Source: JAGQKC01 sp965223675
GTDB taxonomy: Bacteria; Nitrospirota; Nitrospiria; Nitrospirales; UBA8639
Direction of reading: 5' to 3'
Assembly (NCBI GenBank): GCA_965223675.1
Contig: OZ245013.1
Location: 3,038,001-3,102,000, forward strand
Length of the DNA stretch: 64,000 nucleotides
The position numbers were made by a program, and so were the translations under genes. The notes under the pieces were generated by a model. It was given only the letters and a program-made list of their open reading frames with translations. It was not told the origin of the DNA and did not search any database. Of this stretch, positions 1-9,487 are shown piece by piece. Every line of letters starts with the position of its first letter. The stretch's first letter is position 1.

Positions 1-47
1 TTGCTTATTACTTTTCATCTCACCAGTTCAACCAAAGGAGCACACAC

Positions 48-386
48 ATGGCGATGAAGAACCCGAAGTTTGAAGTGTTCAAGGGAAAGAACGGGAAAGC
101 GTATTTTCGCTTAAAAGCACGGAGCGGAGAGATTATCCTCGCGAGCCAAGGCTACCACTCGCCATCAGGATGCCGACGAGCCATTGCTTCGGTGAAAGCC
201 AATGCGAAACTCGTTAAACAATACCAGGAAAAAGTTTCTAAGAATGGGAAACACTACTTTGTCTTGATCGCAAAGAATATGCAACCAATCGGTAAGAGCG
301 AAATGTTCTCATCCAAACCGTCTATGAAGAAAAGCATTCAAGCAGTAAAGACCGCCGCACCAGCCGCGGTGATTGTCTCTGTTTGA
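48..386 (+). CDS. YegP-family (DUF1508) tandem-repeat protein
   Basis: Small protein of 112 residues built from two copies of the about 50-residue DUF1508/YegP unit. Copy 1 covers residues 6-54 (FEVFKGKNGKAYFRLKA...) and copy 2 residues 58-106 (YQEKVSKNGKHYFVLIA...). Each copy has the typical 'NGK-Y-F-L-A...G..I..S..Y.S...' beta pattern. An AAGGAG ribosome-binding site at 35-40 lies 7 bases before the ATG, which fixes the start. The family is widespread and has no established biochemical role; it is thought of as a small stress-associated cytoplasmic protein. It is transcribed towards the DUF4177-like gene, with a hairpin between them. Confidence 0.9.
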   Translation: MAMKNPKFEVFKGKNGKAYFRLKARSGEIILASQGYHSPSGCRRAIASVKANAKLVKQYQEKVSKNGKHYFVLIAKNMQPIGKSEMFSSKPSMKKSIQAVKTAAPAAVIVSV

Positions 387-410
387 TCATCGCATCCTAT
401 AGTTGGGTCA

Positions 411-439
411 TCCTCTTTCATTCACAAGATGAAAGAGGA
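411..439. terminator. Hairpin between convergent genes
   Basis: An 11-bp perfect stem (TCCTCTTTCAT at 411-421 pairing with ATGAAAGAGGA at 429-439) with a 7-base loop lies between two convergent genes. No long T-run follows on either strand, so it is not a textbook intrinsic terminator. Its position suggests it ends transcription from both sides or protects the 3' ends. Confidence 0.45.
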
Positions 440-449
440 CGCCCCTTAC

Positions 450-710
450 TTATAGAGATCTTGAAAAGGTAATCACGGCAGCTTCGCGTTCCCAAAACAA
501 CAATAGTCGTTTTTTTTCGATCACCATAAACGTGACTTCCCACCCCTGCCGTCCTAGTTCGTTCATTCGGTCTTCCATTTTCTCGATTGGAAGTTTACTC
601 GCACCGAAGAACAAGCTGCCCAGGATGCCCTCCGTGATAACTTCAACTTTATATTCTCGGGCCGCAGGCATATCAGACTTGGTCTCCCCTATAAACACTG
701 AGATGGTCAC
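450..710 (-). CDS. DUF4177-like small protein
   Basis: About 86 residues. The body (EYKVEVI..., then ...RMNELGRQGWEV...) matches the usual DUF4177 pattern: a beta strand, a helix of 'LN.LG.QGWE', then more strands. The GTG at 710-708 directly follows the TGA stop of the upstream RND gene, so translation is probably coupled. An alternative ATG at 671-669 has an AGGGGAG about 12 bases upstream and would give 73 residues; the start is therefore uncertain. No function is known for the family. It is co-transcribed with, and distal to, the RND exporter. Confidence 0.7.
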   Translation of the reverse strand: MTISVFIGETKSDMPAAREYKVEVITEGILGSLFFGASKLPIEKMEDRMNELGRQGWEVTFMVIEKKRLLLFWEREAAVITFSRSL

Positions 711-3218
711 TCACGAAACAGGATGTGCTGCTCTCTGTGGCTCCGGCCCTAAAGGCTTAAACAGAATGAGTAATGCTGGTAGTAGGGTCAGATTGCTAAA
801 GAGCGCGGCTAACATGGCAAATCCTGTCAGCAGCCCAAAGTGCATTGTTGGAATGAAACTCGAGAAGGCAAGAATGGAAAACCCCAACGTAATAGTGAGT
901 GCCGTATAATAAATCGCACGGCCAATGCTGCCATGGCAGGTTAGGACGGTCTTAAGATAAGTTGGATGTTCTGGAAATTCCATTTGAAATCGATGGATGT
1001 AGTGAATGGCATGATCGACTGCAATACCAACGGTGATAGCCGCGATCGTGATAGTCATAATATCGAGCGGAATTCCCATCCAGCCCATCATTCCGAGCAC
1101 AGAGCAAGCCGCCAAAATATTTGGAATAATCGCTACGATGGAAAGCGCGAGGCTGCGAAATAAAATGACAAACATGACAAAGATGCTCACAAAGACGACT
1201 CCCAATGTCAAAATTTGTGATTGATACAGGCTCTGGAGCAAGTTGTTATAGAGTACGGCCATCCCAGATACATGCACGTTCTCTTTGGCAAATTTCCTGT
1301 TTTCTACGAGATAAGATTTGATTTGATTGATGAGCGCTTTTCGCTTCAGCGTGGGAGCCGATTCGATGAGACGCATGTTAATTCGAATTTGATTTCCATC
1401 CGACGAGAGGTATGGATTGATCAACGCATCTTTGACATTATCTGGCGCCCACTTCCTGAGGAGCGCCAATTCATAATCCTCCGGCAATTTCTGATCGTTG
1501 AGCTGTTTGAAAACCTTCATGCCTGTGGCAATCGAGAGGACTTTACCCACTTCAGGCAATTGTTCCAAGTCATCATGAATTTTTTCGACGACCTGTAAGC
1601 GATCACCGTTAAACCAATAGGTCAACGCCTCCGTATCGCCTTCCTCGCTAAAAGGATCGTCGAAGGGATCAGGTGTTTCTTGGTCTTGTTTCAAAGAGGC
1701 ATAAAAATCTTCGTCTGCATCAATGACCACATCTAATGGAATCGTCCCGCCCAATTTCGAGTCGATTAACTCCATGCCTTGGTAAATTTCAGTCGTACTT
1801 TTAAAGTGGTCGATAAAACGGTTCTCCACTTCTAACTGTGCAATTCCAACAATCCCGAGGATTGCTAAGACCAGACAAAAACTCACGATCGCTTTCGAAT
1901 ACTTCTGCGTGAATGCCGCAATGGCCATCGTGAATGCTCGAGTGGCATCGGGACGAGCCATCGCTTTTTCGGGTCGGAGCAGCGTCAGGACGGCCGGAAA
2001 GTAGATAAAGTTTAACGCGAAGGCTAAAAAAATCCCAATCGTCATCATCCAGCCAAAGTCAATGACGGGCCGGATCCCACTCACTACCAGCGAACAAAAG
2101 GCCACGATGGTCGTGATGGCTGTATAGAAACACGGTTTAGCCATGGTCTGCATCGTTTGGAACACCACGGTTTTCTCGTCCAGCTCAGGATGTTCTTCAA
2201 GTATGATTCGATATCGAACGACAAGATGAATCGTTAATGACATGGTGATAATGAGCAAAAGAGATGTAAAGTTGGACGATATCACTGTGATACGCCAATC
2301 AAACCATCCCAGCAGTCCGACCATGGCGATGACGGTAATCAAACAACAGGACATGGGGAGTGCCACCCAACGAAATTTTCTGAAAAAATAGGTCAATGCC
2401 ACCAGTAAGAAGCAAATGACTCCTAATCCAAACACGACGATATCGTGTTCAATGAAGCTGATCATGTCTGCCGTGATCATCCGGACGCCACCCAAGTGGA
2501 GTTGGGCATGATCTCGGTATTGATCCATAATCGACCGTATTCGTCGAATGTCTATCCGCTGCGCTTCAATCACACGTGCGTGATAGTCATTAAACACCCC
2601 AGATGCTGTCTGTAACTGATAGGCTTCATCCGTTGTCAGCCCCGTTATCTTTTTCTTTTCTCGGAGCTCGTTACGAGCTTTTAGAAGAGTCTGATACTTT
2701 TCATCCCGTTTAAAGTTGACTTGGAGTACGGTCGTACGACCATCAACACTCACAAGATTGTTTCGATAAATCGGGCTTTCCAAAAACTCCTGGCGTGCCA
2801 AGTCTCTATCGATCCCGGGCGTTTCAAGCGTATTGGCTTTAGCTCCATCCGACAGTTCAGAAATGGTGATCCTTGGGCTATTCAATAATGGGACATCTAA
2901 CAGTGTCACGACCGAACGAACGCGTTCTAATTTTGATAATTCGTCTCGCAAAGATTGAATCCTCGTAAGAGTAGCGGTCGCGAATAAGTCTTCGACCGGA
3001 GTGTACGTGATGATCAGAAAATCATCGGAACCATATTGTTCGAGCATTAAACGGTAATATTTCAAATCCCCATCATTTTCCAAAACAATCGATTCAGCCG
3101 ACGCATCCAGTTTGAGATTCGTTGTATGTACGGAAAAGAAACCAACAAGGAGGAGGACTACCAGCAGGGATAATAACGGTTTATCGATAACGAGGTTTTT
3201 GTAGAGCTTACTCAACAT
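711..3218 (-). CDS. RND-superfamily (MMPL/SSD-type) exporter
   Basis: An 835-residue inner-membrane protein with the duplicated RND layout. There is one TM helix near residues 13-32 and a large periplasmic loop to about 258, with the early 'YGSDDFLIITYTP' stretch typical of this subfamily. A block of TM helices follows (about 260-415), then TM7 (about 440-460), a second periplasmic loop (about 465-685) and a final TM block (about 690-825). The family is the MMPL/hopanoid-HpnN/Patched-like branch, which moves lipids or other hydrophobic compounds using the proton gradient. No membrane-fusion or outer-membrane partner is adjacent, which fits the MMPL branch better than drug efflux RND pumps. 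Substrate not predictable from sequence. Confidence 0.88.
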   Translation of the reverse strand: MLSKLYKNLVIDKPLLSLLVVLLLVGFFSVHTTNLKLDASAESIVLENDGDLKYYRLMLEQYGSDDFLIITYTPVEDLFATATLTRIQSLRDELSKLERVRSVVTLLDVPLLNSPRITISELSDGAKANTLETPGIDRDLARQEFLESPIYRNNLVSVDGRTTVLQVNFKRDEKYQTLLKARNELREKKKITGLTTDEAYQLQTASGVFNDYHARVIEAQRIDIRRIRSIMDQYRDHAQLHLGGVRMITADMISFIEHDIVVFGLGVICFLLVALTYFFRKFRWVALPMSCCLITVIAMVGLLGWFDWRITVISSNFTSLLLIITMSLTIHLVVRYRIILEEHPELDEKTVVFQTMQTMAKPCFYTAITTIVAFCSLVVSGIRPVIDFGWMMTIGIFLAFALNFIYFPAVLTLLRPEKAMARPDATRAFTMAIAAFTQKYSKAIVSFCLVLAILGIVGIAQLEVENRFIDHFKSTTEIYQGMELIDSKLGGTIPLDVVIDADEDFYASLKQDQETPDPFDDPFSEEGDTEALTYWFNGDRLQVVEKIHDDLEQLPEVGKVLSIATGMKVFKQLNDQKLPEDYELALLRKWAPDNVKDALINPYLSSDGNQIRINMRLIESAPTLKRKALINQIKSYLVENRKFAKENVHVSGMAVLYNNLLQSLYQSQILTLGVVFVSIFVMFVILFRSLALSIVAIIPNILAACSVLGMMGWMGIPLDIMTITIAAITVGIAVDHAIHYIHRFQMEFPEHPTYLKTVLTCHGSIGRAIYYTALTITLGFSILAFSSFIPTMHFGLLTGFAMLAALFSNLTLLPALLILFKPLGPEPQRAAHPVS

Positions 3219-3484
3219 AGAAGTGATTAACCGAGCCCGCGCAAGTCATAACACTCAGCTCATAATCATCGTGGATCCAAGCGTGATAACCTTAATGGAA
3301 TTTTCTTGGAGGGCCAGACTCTGCATCCTATAACAGCATGATTACTGGCCAGAACTAATTTGTACACTGAGAAGAATAGAACGTGGTCCGCTCTGCAGAA
3401 AATATTGTAGCAGAATGTTTGAGGAAATTGGGAACATCAAAAATAAATGAACAAAGGCCAGAACATGTATACATTAACAACTTA

Positions 3485-3802
3485 CTAATAGACACTGATC
3501 GGTCCATGCTTGACTAAGACTTCCTTTCCTTCAATATACGCACGATCAGACCCCCACCAGTACTGAAATCGTTTCCATCCATCACTTTTGGGCATGGGGA
3601 CTTCTACACGTATCTGCGCATCATCTGTTGCTGCTAGATTTGGCTCCAAAAGAATTAGAGTCAGATTCTTGTTGGCAGAAATATACGCCTTGAATTGACA
3701 TTCAGGCGGCTCTATTTGAACCGGCTTGTAATCAAATGCTGCGATGGACGAACCGCCATACAGATACGCTGCAAACAAACACGGTATGAGTGTGGAAAAC
3801 AT
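3485..3802 (-). CDS. Small secreted hypothetical protein
   Basis: The chosen start is the ATG at 3802-3800 because a GGAGG lies 7 bases upstream; a further in-frame ATG 15 bases upstream (3817) has no such site. The 105-residue product begins MFSTLIPCLFAAYLYGGSSIAAFD, a plausible signal peptide cleaved near residue 20. The mature part is about 85 residues of mixed beta character. I do not recognise a family. It is a single-gene unit facing away from the next upstream gene across a long intergenic gap. Confidence 0.65.
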   Translation of the reverse strand: MFSTLIPCLFAAYLYGGSSIAAFDYKPVQIEPPECQFKAYISANKNLTLILLEPNLAATDDAQIRVEVPMPKSDGWKRFQYWWGSDRAYIEGKEVLVKHGPISVY

Positions 3803-4564
3803 TGGATTCCCTCCCATGCAGGAAACAAAAACTGTGTTCTCTGCACTTCTTAAGATCTGTTACTCCATCCATCATTTTCTAACGCAACCGCCTTAGTGGA
3901 TGAAGCTTCTATCTTCCCAATCGTTTTCTCCTTGTCAATAGTGGAAATGCATAAAATGAACCATAATCCATTGTCTTACCTGAACCCCCAGACAGATTGT
4001 CCGTTCAAGAACAGATTCCTTTTCTTACATGCTGTGAGAAGACAGGATGTTTGAATTTCCGCAATGACATCGCAATTCTTAAAACCCCTGAAAGAGATGT
4101 ATCTAATTGGATACAAGTACGTATGGAAACAGATACCGTATGGGGTTTATTGACAGGTGGTCAAATAACAGGCAGTCACCTCGTCGTTTGTTTACTCATA
4201 ACATATTTCACCCATTCTACTTAGTTGAACAGAGTGTGCGTTCAAGTTGTTTCACAATTGACCATGGTGTTCTAAAAAGGTGTCTCAGATAGAGTCATAG
4301 TCATAACCTGTGAGAATTCTTCCTGAAAATTATGTTTCCATTTTGTAGAATTTTACATTACCTTTCTCAATAGTGACGTTATTTCTTCAGGATAGACACC
4401 TATACCCACCCTCTCTCACCTCGATAACTCATATTGTCAGGCTTCTCCTATGCCTCGTGGCACATAGGTTGCTCATAAACATGTGTATGAGTGATTTCAC
4501 ACATTATTGGCCAAGTACACAAAAACAGGGAGTCCTCGTCTCTGTATACACGAGAAAGGAGAGC
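3803..4564. other. Divergent intergenic region, no gene recognised
   Basis: This 762-bp region separates two divergently transcribed genes for secreted proteins and should hold both promoters. It is AT-rich. Short overlapping open frames at 3997-4292 lack ribosome-binding sites and any recognisable motif. I see no tRNA, repeat or clear promoter box. Confidence 0.5.
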
Positions 4565-5080
4565 ATGATGAGACACAGAAAACACGACAAGATTTTAGTA
4601 AAACTGAGTAGCATCGTTTTCGGAATAATAGTGTTCACGGCCACCGCCAATATGCAGTCTGCACGTGCAGGCCCGGATGGATCATATGATCGACATAGTC
4701 AATGCGCTTGGGTTACCTCTTCGGGCGCTCGCGCCTTGGATCCCTCTCTGAACGCCTTACCTCCTGAACCAGAAGAAAAATTTCTCGTTAACGAAGATGT
4801 CAATATCATCACAGGTTTGTATACGAGATCGTATTCACGACAGCAAAATGGGATCGTCGATTATAAGACGGCCAGGCAAATCGTGATCTCTGAATACAAT
4901 GAATATTGGAATTCGGTCGTTCAGACCAAGGAGTATCCACTTCTGTATTGGGAAGATAGCGATCGCGACGGAGAATTTGCCATGTGGGTCGATTCGCAAG
5001 GCGACGGATCTCCTTGCGACATTGTTCCATATCAACTCTATGACAAAGATCAAAGTGCACAATCAATAGGATTCAAATAA
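4565..5080 (+). CDS. Secreted hypothetical protein
   Basis: The frame is open from 4373, but AAGGAG at 4556-4561 sits just before a double ATG (4565 and 4568), so the start is placed there. The 171-residue product has a basic N-terminus (MMRHRKHDK), a hydrophobic core and an 'A-R-A-G' cleavage-like site near residue 34: a signal peptide. The mature part has one Cys early and one late and a 'DSDRDGEFAMWVDSQGDGS' segment whose Asp/Gly pattern resembles a calcium-binding loop. No family recognised. The distal 'CD' and early 'QCAW' cysteines could form a disulfide in the periplasm. Confidence 0.6.
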   Translation: MMRHRKHDKILVKLSSIVFGIIVFTATANMQSARAGPDGSYDRHSQCAWVTSSGARALDPSLNALPPEPEEKFLVNEDVNIITGLYTRSYSRQQNGIVDYKTARQIVISEYNEYWNSVVQTKEYPLLYWEDSDRDGEFAMWVDSQGDGSPCDIVPYQLYDKDQSAQSIGFK

Positions 5081-5240
5081 CTATGGAGAGAGTTCAAAAA
5101 TTTCCGGAAGAAGGATCAATCGTTAGCCAGATAAATCTCGGGTATAGGCGAAAAAAGAAATGAAAATTTTTCATTCTGGAGATCTTCGTCTGTTTATCCC
5201 TGGAAGCTTCTGCCAAGACATTGATTTCTGACTATCTGTC

Positions 5241-5537
5241 TTATGGATTGATGCGCCACCCTTTTTCTTGCAGACAAGTCCTCATTTCATCTTGATAACG
5301 TGGATTGATGAAAACAAGTAACTGTGAAGGATTGACGCCGCTTTCCCCTTTCAATCCAAGTCCTCTAAGACACTCTGATTCGTCACGACTGAAATCTTCC
5401 TCTGTTGCCTCTGGCTTGTACATTTTATAATCAACACTCGCGCAACCGTTATGTAAAAGAATACACAGCCCCACAGAACATACCCCTGTGATGCTGTACC
5501 ATGATACTTGCCGGATGAAAGTCCTTGTTGGAGCCAT
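5241..5537 (-). CDS. Small secreted or lipoprotein-like hypothetical protein
   Basis: About 98 residues from the ATG at 5537 (a TTG at 5546 is also possible; neither has a good ribosome-binding site). A hydrophobic N-terminal segment ends in 'LLHNGCAS'. The Cys after Gly looks like a lipoprotein cysteine, but the His/Asn before it do not match the classic lipobox. The mature part has two further Cys (DESECLRG and RTCLQEKG), a pattern common in small envelope lipoproteins of about 80-110 residues that end in a 'C...KGW' motif. Function unknown. Confidence 0.6.
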   Translation of the reverse strand: MAPTRTFIRQVSWYSITGVCSVGLCILLHNGCASVDYKMYKPEATEEDFSRDESECLRGLGLKGESGVNPSQLLVFINPRYQDEMRTCLQEKGWRINP

Positions 5538-5546
5538 CTTTAACAA

Positions 5547-5890
5547 TGCTTTTTCTCGAACAAAATACCTATAGCCCTCTGGTAATAACCAGGTAGTTTG
5601 GTCTCACATTCATACCTTGAATGAATCCCCTAATTCTGTGGACAACTCTGTGAGAAAAAGAGAGGAATAGTTCTTAACGGCTATCAGCAAAGCTTCTTCA
5701 GCAATTTGCTCAATGATTAGGCATTGTGTCATTACAAATTCTGACCACCAAATCTAGGTCCATATCATTTCTCAGGTACGAACACGTAGTTTTTGATAGC
5801 CAAACGCATAAATATTACAGTATATTTAACGCAGCACTTATTTGGCTTTATATTTTTTTCCTTCAACAAGAATATTGACGAGCACAGGGA
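5547..5890. other. Intergenic region, nothing recognised
   Basis: A 344-bp AT-rich stretch between divergent genes. It should carry the promoters of the lipoprotein-like gene and the receiver gene. No clear sigma-70 box pair, RNA gene or repeat stands out. Confidence 0.5.
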
Positions 5891-6280
5891 ATGGTCCGTC
5901 ATACCGAACCTCGGAAAAAACGAGTTCTTATCGTTGACGATGAACCAGCAGTTCGAAGGACAGTGAGAGCAGCCTTAGAATCCGCCGGATATGAATGCGC
6001 AGAGTCGGAGAATGGAGCTGCTGGGCTAGCCTGGATAGAAGAAAACCACGCAGATCTCATCATTGTTGATTACCAAATGCCAGTTCTCAGTGGATTACGG
6101 TTACTCGAACGAATCCATGGAAATCGTAATGGAAAAGCCACTCCTATCATCATGCTTAGTGGAGTCCTCAACCCAAAAGACAAACAGAAAGCAATGGATC
6201 TTGGAGCCTATGCAGTCGTGGACAAACCCTGTAACTTTAGAGAGCTCGTCCATACCGTGGACGAAGCTATCGAATCGTAA
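5891..6280 (+). CDS. Stand-alone response-regulator receiver (CheY-like)
   Basis: A 129-residue single receiver domain. The acidic pocket is D16-D17, the phospho-acceptor is D60 (IIVDYQMPV), the conserved hydroxyl residue is S90 (IIMLSG) and the signalling lysine is K112 followed by Pro (DKP). There is no output domain, so it must act by protein contact or in a phosphorelay. No histidine kinase is adjacent. An intact IS begins 10 bp after the stop codon and may block read-through into downstream genes. Confidence 0.92.
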   Translation: MVRHTEPRKKRVLIVDDEPAVRRTVRAALESAGYECAESENGAAGLAWIEENHADLIIVDYQMPVLSGLRLLERIHGNRNGKATPIIMLSGVLNPKDKQKAMDLGAYAVVDKPCNFRELVHTVDEAIES

Positions 6281-6289
6281 ATCACTATA

Positions 6290-7422
6290 GAACCCTCTGC
6301 AAAAGTCCGCTGAGATGAAGATCTTGGTCGCTCGGATCATCTGTTGAGGGCGTCGTCTTGCCTAGGATTCTCTTTTGATTCTTCCTTCCTCCCCTTTGTG
6401 CGGCTTGTTGGTGCCGCTTATCCGGGGACTCGCCTTGATTAGTCTGCCACGAGCAGGTCGCGCCGGCAAAAGAACACATTCGAGAGGGCACAGAGCCTGG
6501 TGAACTGCGCCGCGTTTTTGGCGAGGCCTTTATAACGGAGCTTACGGTGTCCCCACAGATGCTTGATCACCCGGAAGGGATGCTCCACCTTGGCCCGGAT
6601 GCCTGAATGTCGGCGATTACGTTTCTTTTGGGACGAGGACAGGGGATGCTTCCGGTAGCCGCGGTCCGAGAGTCCGTAATAGAAACCGTCTTGCCGGGCT
6701 TGGCGTTTGTCCGCTTGCCGAGTATACGCGCTATCCCCGAACAACGCTTGTTCTTCTCCGTGTTGCAACTCCTCCAGCATCTGGCCGTCATGAACCTTGG
6801 CCGTGGTAACCTCTATCGAATGAATAATCGGTTGCCCTTGCGCCTGCACGCCGATATGCCCTTTGGCCCCGAAATGCCACGTGTTATTCTTGCGTGTCGA
6901 ACTCATCTCGGGGTCCCGTTCCTTGCGAATGTTTTGCTTGCTCACCGGCGCGGCCAACAGAGTCGCGTCCACGATCGTCCCCGCTTTCAGCACCAACCCA
7001 TGGGTGGCTAAGTGAGCATTCACTGTTGCCAGGATCTGTTGCGACAGGCCATGCTCTTCCAAGAGATGCCGAAACCGGCAAATGCTGCTCTCATCCGGAA
7101 TCACTCCCCCGAAACAGTCAAACCCTAGGAAGCTCTGGAAACTGAGGCGGTCATAGAGGGCTTCTTCCATCAGGGGATCACTCAAATTGTGCCATAGTTG
7201 GAGAAAGTGAATGCGCAACATCACCCCCAACTCATGCGGGGGACGGCCTCCGGTGCTCTTGTAATACGGGTAGATCACCTCCTCCAGTTGTTGCCATGGC
7301 ACGACCTGGTCCATCTCTTTGAGAAATCGCTCAATCCGTAACTTCTTTGTTTTCATCTGGTACCTCATGGTGGTTTGCATGAGGGCTATTTTACAGGATC
7401 CAAGCACTTTTGCAGAGGGTTC
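6290..7422 (-). mobile_element. Complete IS5-family insertion sequence
   Basis: The element is bounded by perfect terminal inverted repeats: GAACCCTCTGCAAAAGT at 6290-6306 and its reverse complement at 7406-7422. TATA flanks both ends (6286-6289 and 7423-7426) and is the likely target duplication. Because TATA is its own reverse complement, the boundary could shift by a few bases; including the flanking CTATAG the inverted match is 22 bp. Total about 1.13 kb with one transposase gene on the minus strand. Its GC looks higher than that of the flanks, which fits acquisition from outside. It sits in an intergenic position, so no gene is interrupted. Confidence 0.92.
6439..7356 (-). CDS. IS5-family DDE transposase
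   Basis: The open frame runs out through the right terminal repeat, so the true start must be inside the IS. The ATG at 7356 has GAGG 6 bases upstream and gives 305 residues, a normal size for IS5-group transposases. Catalytic acidic residues are visible as D in 'GTIVDATLL', D in 'FGDSAYT' and E in 'KVEHPFRVIK', the last being the typical IS5 C-terminal motif. The N-terminal part carries 'GGRPPHELGVMLRIHFLQ' and 'PDESSICRFRH', both characteristic of the family. The frame is unbroken, so the element may still be active. Confidence 0.93.
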   Translation of the reverse strand: MKTKKLRIERFLKEMDQVVPWQQLEEVIYPYYKSTGGRPPHELGVMLRIHFLQLWHNLSDPLMEEALYDRLSFQSFLGFDCFGGVIPDESSICRFRHLLEEHGLSQQILATVNAHLATHGLVLKAGTIVDATLLAAPVSKQNIRKERDPEMSSTRKNNTWHFGAKGHIGVQAQGQPIIHSIEVTTAKVHDGQMLEELQHGEEQALFGDSAYTRQADKRQARQDGFYYGLSDRGYRKHPLSSSQKKRNRRHSGIRAKVEHPFRVIKHLWGHRKLRYKGLAKNAAQFTRLCALSNVFFCRRDLLVAD

Positions 7423-7484
7423 TATAGAGAATCCGAATGACAGTGGTTTTCTTGTCGGGATGCCCTTCATGTCTAAAATCAGCC

Positions 7485-7676
7485 TTAATTTTCTTTCTTC
7501 GGTTGTAGCAGTTCCTCGATTCTTTTAACAATGTCCGACACTGCATCTTTCAGCACAACACCCAAATCCTTCATCGATTTCCTGACTTTGTGAATTCTAC
7601 CTGCAACAGATTTGCCCGCATGTTGTCGGGCTTGAAGAATGGAAGACTCTAACGATTCAAAAACCTGTGCCGCCAC
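7485..7676 (-). CDS. Possible small helical protein
   Basis: A 63-residue frame starting at GTG (7676), the only usable start after an in-frame stop upstream. The sequence is helical and charged (ESLESSILQARQHAGKSV... and IVKRIEELLQPKKEN), like a short coiled-coil or phasin-like peptide. There is no ribosome-binding site and no family match from memory. It converges on the IS and the receiver gene. It may be real or chance. Confidence 0.3.
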   Translation of the reverse strand: MAAQVFESLESSILQARQHAGKSVAGRIHKVRKSMKDLGVVLKDAVSDIVKRIEELLQPKKEN

Positions 7677-8326
7677 TTCTTGCCATGTGGCTCCATTCGT
7701 CTATTTTCCAATTTCTCGAAGATGAATATCTGGCAAAGATATCGTCAGCCCTTTCCCCTAAGAATACTCAAAGCCAATTTGACTTGAGTATCTTGAATCT
7801 GAAGGTGATCAATTTCCACTGTAGTCCTTCGGGAAGTTTTCTTGACTTCATTTGGTTATACCTTTTTGGTCGAAGAAACATAAGATTCAACTCGTGTCCG
7901 TATCCCGTGATATTACTACGAGAGAGATTACCCTTAAAGACTATTTCTGGACTTTCGATCAAAATCTCCTCTAACACACAGGGTGTCAGATAATACTGAT
8001 GAGAGATCAACTGCCTGAATTGACACTAATCTCAATGCATAGTCCGTTTGAAATCCTTTGGGATTTTCAACAATCTTTTCAAGTGAGTAACCCTCATAAC
8101 GGAAAGAAGAGTGTCATTCGCTAATCAGATTCCCAAAATTTGTTCTCGACAAACCCCTAAAAAAGATTATATGTTCAAATAAGCGTTAAATCTGTATTTC
8201 TTCCTTCAAACATAATCTGGTCTATTGAAGTGACGGCTTAACTGATGAGAAAGGGGGCCGTTTCGAATGTCCCCCTCCTCGTAATTTGATAATGTCCAAC
8301 AGATTCAATAATTATTGCATAGAGCC
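7677..8326. other. Gene-poor region next to the IS
   Basis: This 650-bp stretch holds two mutually antisense open frames (7667-7993 plus and 7768-8010 minus). The minus frame starts only at TTG; neither has a ribosome-binding site or motif. A 6-bp GGGGG/CCCCC-type hairpin (8252-8257 with 8271-8276, 13-base loop) lies upstream of the next gene. I cannot support a gene here. Confidence 0.4.
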
Positions 8327-9301
8327 ATGAAGCCTTCTCTCAACGTTGCCAGTCGAGTGATCTGTCTGACCATTTTGTTCCTTCTCTTCATGTTTGGTCA
8401 TACCTCCGTTCACGCCGAAGCAACAGCTCCAGATGCACATTGGGGAGCCATTGCCTATCCAGACCAATATCCCGTCTTGCAATTAGGATTTACATTAAAC
8501 CGTTTTACCGAATTCAATGAAAAAGGCGAGCGATTTAACAAAATTAAAGAAACCATCGGACTCAATCAGATCACATTTAGTTGGACAGAACATTTAAATC
8601 GCTTAAAAGGCTGGAGCACAAATCTGACAATCGGAGCAGGACCTACGCGAGATCAACCCTCTCGATATCTTCAAAACGAGATCGTTCATGAGAAGATTTG
8701 GGGGTTCCAAAAAGTTCCAGTACGAGAAACACGACGCCAAACAGATTTTATGATTACTGGTTCGCTCAATCGATGGTTCTCATTTGCTTCCCACCACAGG
8801 CTTGCGTTTGCGGGCTTAGGGGTGGGATCCGGTAGTTTGTATCATGAGATCTTCGGTCGTTTAGGTATTCGCCGCTGGTCACCGATCGAGACAGTCTATG
8901 GAGTGTCCAAAGAAGACCAACCTTGGTGGGTTTCGGCATTCGGACCAATACGATTCTCAGGAATGTACCGGTATTCAAGAATATGGGAGGGCGCTGCATT
9001 TCGGGCCCTTGCGCCAGAATCACACATCGCTCAGGGATCGATGAGCTATGGATGGTTTAGAGATGATGGGTTTCCGAGCTTTGAGATTGAAGTGGGCGTA
9101 ACCATTGACTCCGGTATCTTTTTAGATGTGTTTGGCGATTCGTTAGAAGAACGCTTTTATTCGCTGGCCATCCGCTTCCATCCGTTCACCATTGAAACCT
9201 GGAACGACCAACTTAACAGTAAAGACTTTGGACCTACCTACGGTGCGCGCATCATGATTGAGCTCTACACGTTTCTTCCTGACAGCTGGAAATGGCGCTA
9301 G
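8327..9301 (+). CDS. Predicted outer-membrane beta-barrel protein
   Basis: A product of 324-328 residues: ATG at 8315 or 8327, the second preferred because it begins the typical 'MKPSLN' basic signal-peptide start. The hydrophobic core ends at 'SVHAEA', a good signal-peptidase site. The mature part alternates polar and aromatic residues, has many Gly-flanked short strands (e.g. 'LAFAGLGVGSGSLYHEIFG', 'MSYGWFRDDG') and few Cys, as expected of a beta-barrel. The last residue is Arg rather than the usual aromatic. Family not recognised. Confidence 0.6.
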   Translation: MKPSLNVASRVICLTILFLLFMFGHTSVHAEATAPDAHWGAIAYPDQYPVLQLGFTLNRFTEFNEKGERFNKIKETIGLNQITFSWTEHLNRLKGWSTNLTIGAGPTRDQPSRYLQNEIVHEKIWGFQKVPVRETRRQTDFMITGSLNRWFSFASHHRLAFAGLGVGSGSLYHEIFGRLGIRRWSPIETVYGVSKEDQPWWVSAFGPIRFSGMYRYSRIWEGAAFRALAPESHIAQGSMSYGWFRDDGFPSFEIEVGVTIDSGIFLDVFGDSLEERFYSLAIRFHPFTIETWNDQLNSKDFGPTYGARIMIELYTFLPDSWKWR

Positions 9302-9487
9302 CTTGTTGCATCCTAAGCCTCGAACATCCTCCCTCTTGTTGCCTTCAAACGTACTCTCCATCATTCTGTAAAAAACGTGAGAACGCCTTGTCAGACATAA
9401 CTTGAAGATACACACTCGCCCTAAATTCATTCCGTTCGGTTCTCCATTAGTTTCGAGAAAAGAAATTCCATGAATCATTTGTAGAAT

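Noticed and set aside
532..1598. Plus-strand open frames across the RND gene
   Set aside because: They lie wholly antisense to a clear 835-residue RND protein and show no motif or ribosome-binding site.
3997..4292. Two overlapping short frames in the divergent intergenic region
   Set aside because: They overlap each other in different frames, lack ribosome-binding sites and have no recognisable content.
6285..6491. A 68-residue frame at the 3' end of the IS
   Set aside because: It begins inside the transposase gene in another frame and runs through the terminal repeat; no motif.
7667..8010. Opposed frames of 108 and 80 residues beside the IS
   Set aside because: They are antisense to one another; the minus one starts only at TTG; neither has a site or motif.
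8252..8276. GGGGG/CCCCC hairpin upstream of the barrel-like gene
   Set aside because: Six base pairs with a 13-base loop and no further signal; could be chance.
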